Positions 63,593-64,000 of a stretch of 64,000 nucleotides of DNA are shown here, piece after piece. The notes under the pieces were generated by a model that saw nothing but the letters and a program-made list of their open reading frames with translations, searched no databases and was not told where the DNA came from. The DNA is from Ooceraea biroi (lineage: Eukaryota > Arthropoda > Insecta > Hymenoptera > Formicidae), in contig NC_039508.1 in the NCBI RefSeq assembly GCF_003672135.1, forward strand, positions 13,961,945 through 14,025,944, written 5' to 3'. A program made the position numbers and the translations under genes. Numbering within the stretch: the first letter of the stretch is position 1; each line of letters begins with the position of its first letter.

Positions 63593-64000
63593 TTATGACG
63601 AATGCTCTTCTTTCGCCAACGTTGATACGACAGTCTGCAGCATTTTGTTCATGTCTAGTATCTGTGCTCTTAGCAATTTAACAGCATCTTCGTTCACTTT
63701 CACCATAACGATCAGTTTTTCGATGGCCATTGGCAAGGTAGCATCGGAAAACTCTTTGTTCTGCCGTTGTTTCAACGAAGCATCAACAACGGCATCCTGC
63801 AGATTTACATCTTCATTCGCGATGGGGATGTTCTTCTGCGCTATCTCATAAGCGGCTTTCATTATATCTTTAGGCAATCGCTTCTCGAGTGGATTATGCG
63901 GTTTCACCACGAGCATTCGTTTCTTATTTTGGATATCTATCTTGTGCTCTAACAACCACTTCCGGAATGTATACGGAATCGTGGCATTATGAAGCACCAT
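63593..64000 (-). CDS. Unrecognised protein, 135 residues visible, reaches right window edge
   Basis: The minus-strand frame runs from the window edge to a TGA/TAA-type stop at 63593 without interruption. Codon use and amino acid content look like a real protein rather than AT-driven noise. The visible part starts MVLHNATIPYTFRKWLLEHK; that Met lies exactly at the edge, so it may be internal. Then comes a basic segment (LVVKPHNPLEKRLPKDIMKA) and a helical, probably coiled-coil C-terminus (AIEKLIVMVKVNEDAVKLL, then MNKMLQTVVSTLAKEEHSS). I do not recognise the family. It sits upstream of the mRpS9 fragment on the same strand, so it is either a separate gene, a gene nested in an mRpS9 intron, or a 3' exon of a gene further right. 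Confidence 0.6.
   Translation of the reverse strand: MVLHNATIPYTFRKWLLEHKIDIQNKKRMLVVKPHNPLEKRLPKDIMKAAYEIAQKNIPIANEDVNLQDAVVDASLKQRQNKEFSDATLPMAIEKLIVMVKVNEDAVKLLRAQILDMNKMLQTVVSTLAKEEHSS

Noticed and set aside
1..64000. tRNA, rRNA or CRISPR features
   Set aside because: No convincing tRNA B-box with a foldable cloverleaf, no rRNA-like sequence and no spaced direct-repeat array was seen by eye; a covariance-model scan would be decisive.

Overview
This is insect nuclear DNA, most likely hymenopteran and perhaps an ant. The evidence is an AT-rich genome with short spliced exons, GT-AG introns of about 60 to 400 bp, (TA)n runs, TA- and TTAA-flanked foldback elements, and animal housekeeping genes that read best against insect and vertebrate families. 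The species call is an inference. All exon coordinates were worked out by hand from open frames, splice signals and family similarity; phases were checked and every complete gene model closes in frame.

Layout. 1-10696 (minus) holds the first two coding exons of a filamin, split by a 10.2 kb intron that carries a long-TIR foldback element. 10697-17427 is non-coding and ends in a complex nested palindrome (16.0-17.2 kb). Next come the GTP-specific succinyl-CoA ligase beta subunit (minus, 17428-19657), contactin (minus, 22267-26832), the proteasome subunit Rpn1/PSMD2 (plus, 27911-31073), a CACHD1-like VWA/Cache membrane protein (minus, 33120-37355), the mRNA export adaptor Aly/REF (plus, 37917-39981), the ubiquitin-conjugating enzyme UBE2S (minus, 41320-43091), a TruA-type pseudouridine synthase like PUSL1 (plus, 43925-45602), a DUSP19-like phosphatase (plus, 45722-46306), the 21-coding-exon KH protein vigilin (minus, 48770-54916), a ZDHHC3/7-like palmitoyltransferase (plus, 58057-59409), mitochondrial arginyl-tRNA synthetase (plus, 60709-62744), the 3' end of mitochondrial ribosomal protein S9 (minus, 62925-63305), and an unrecognised ORF cut by the right edge (minus, 63593-64000).

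The genes are not an operon. Loose functional themes are mitochondrial function (succinyl-CoA ligase, RARS2, mRpS9), the ubiquitin-proteasome system (Rpn1, UBE2S) and RNA biology (Aly/REF, PUSL1, vigilin). Contactin/Rpn1, CACHD1/Aly and UBE2S/PUSL1 are head-to-head pairs that may share promoter regions; RARS2 and mRpS9 converge within 180 bp.

I see no tRNA, rRNA, CRISPR array, viral gene or complete autonomous transposon. The most unusual structure is the multi-hairpin palindrome cluster at 16027-17165. The 22-bp inverted repeat in the CACHD1/Aly divergent promoter and the unexplained gene order at the right edge come next.
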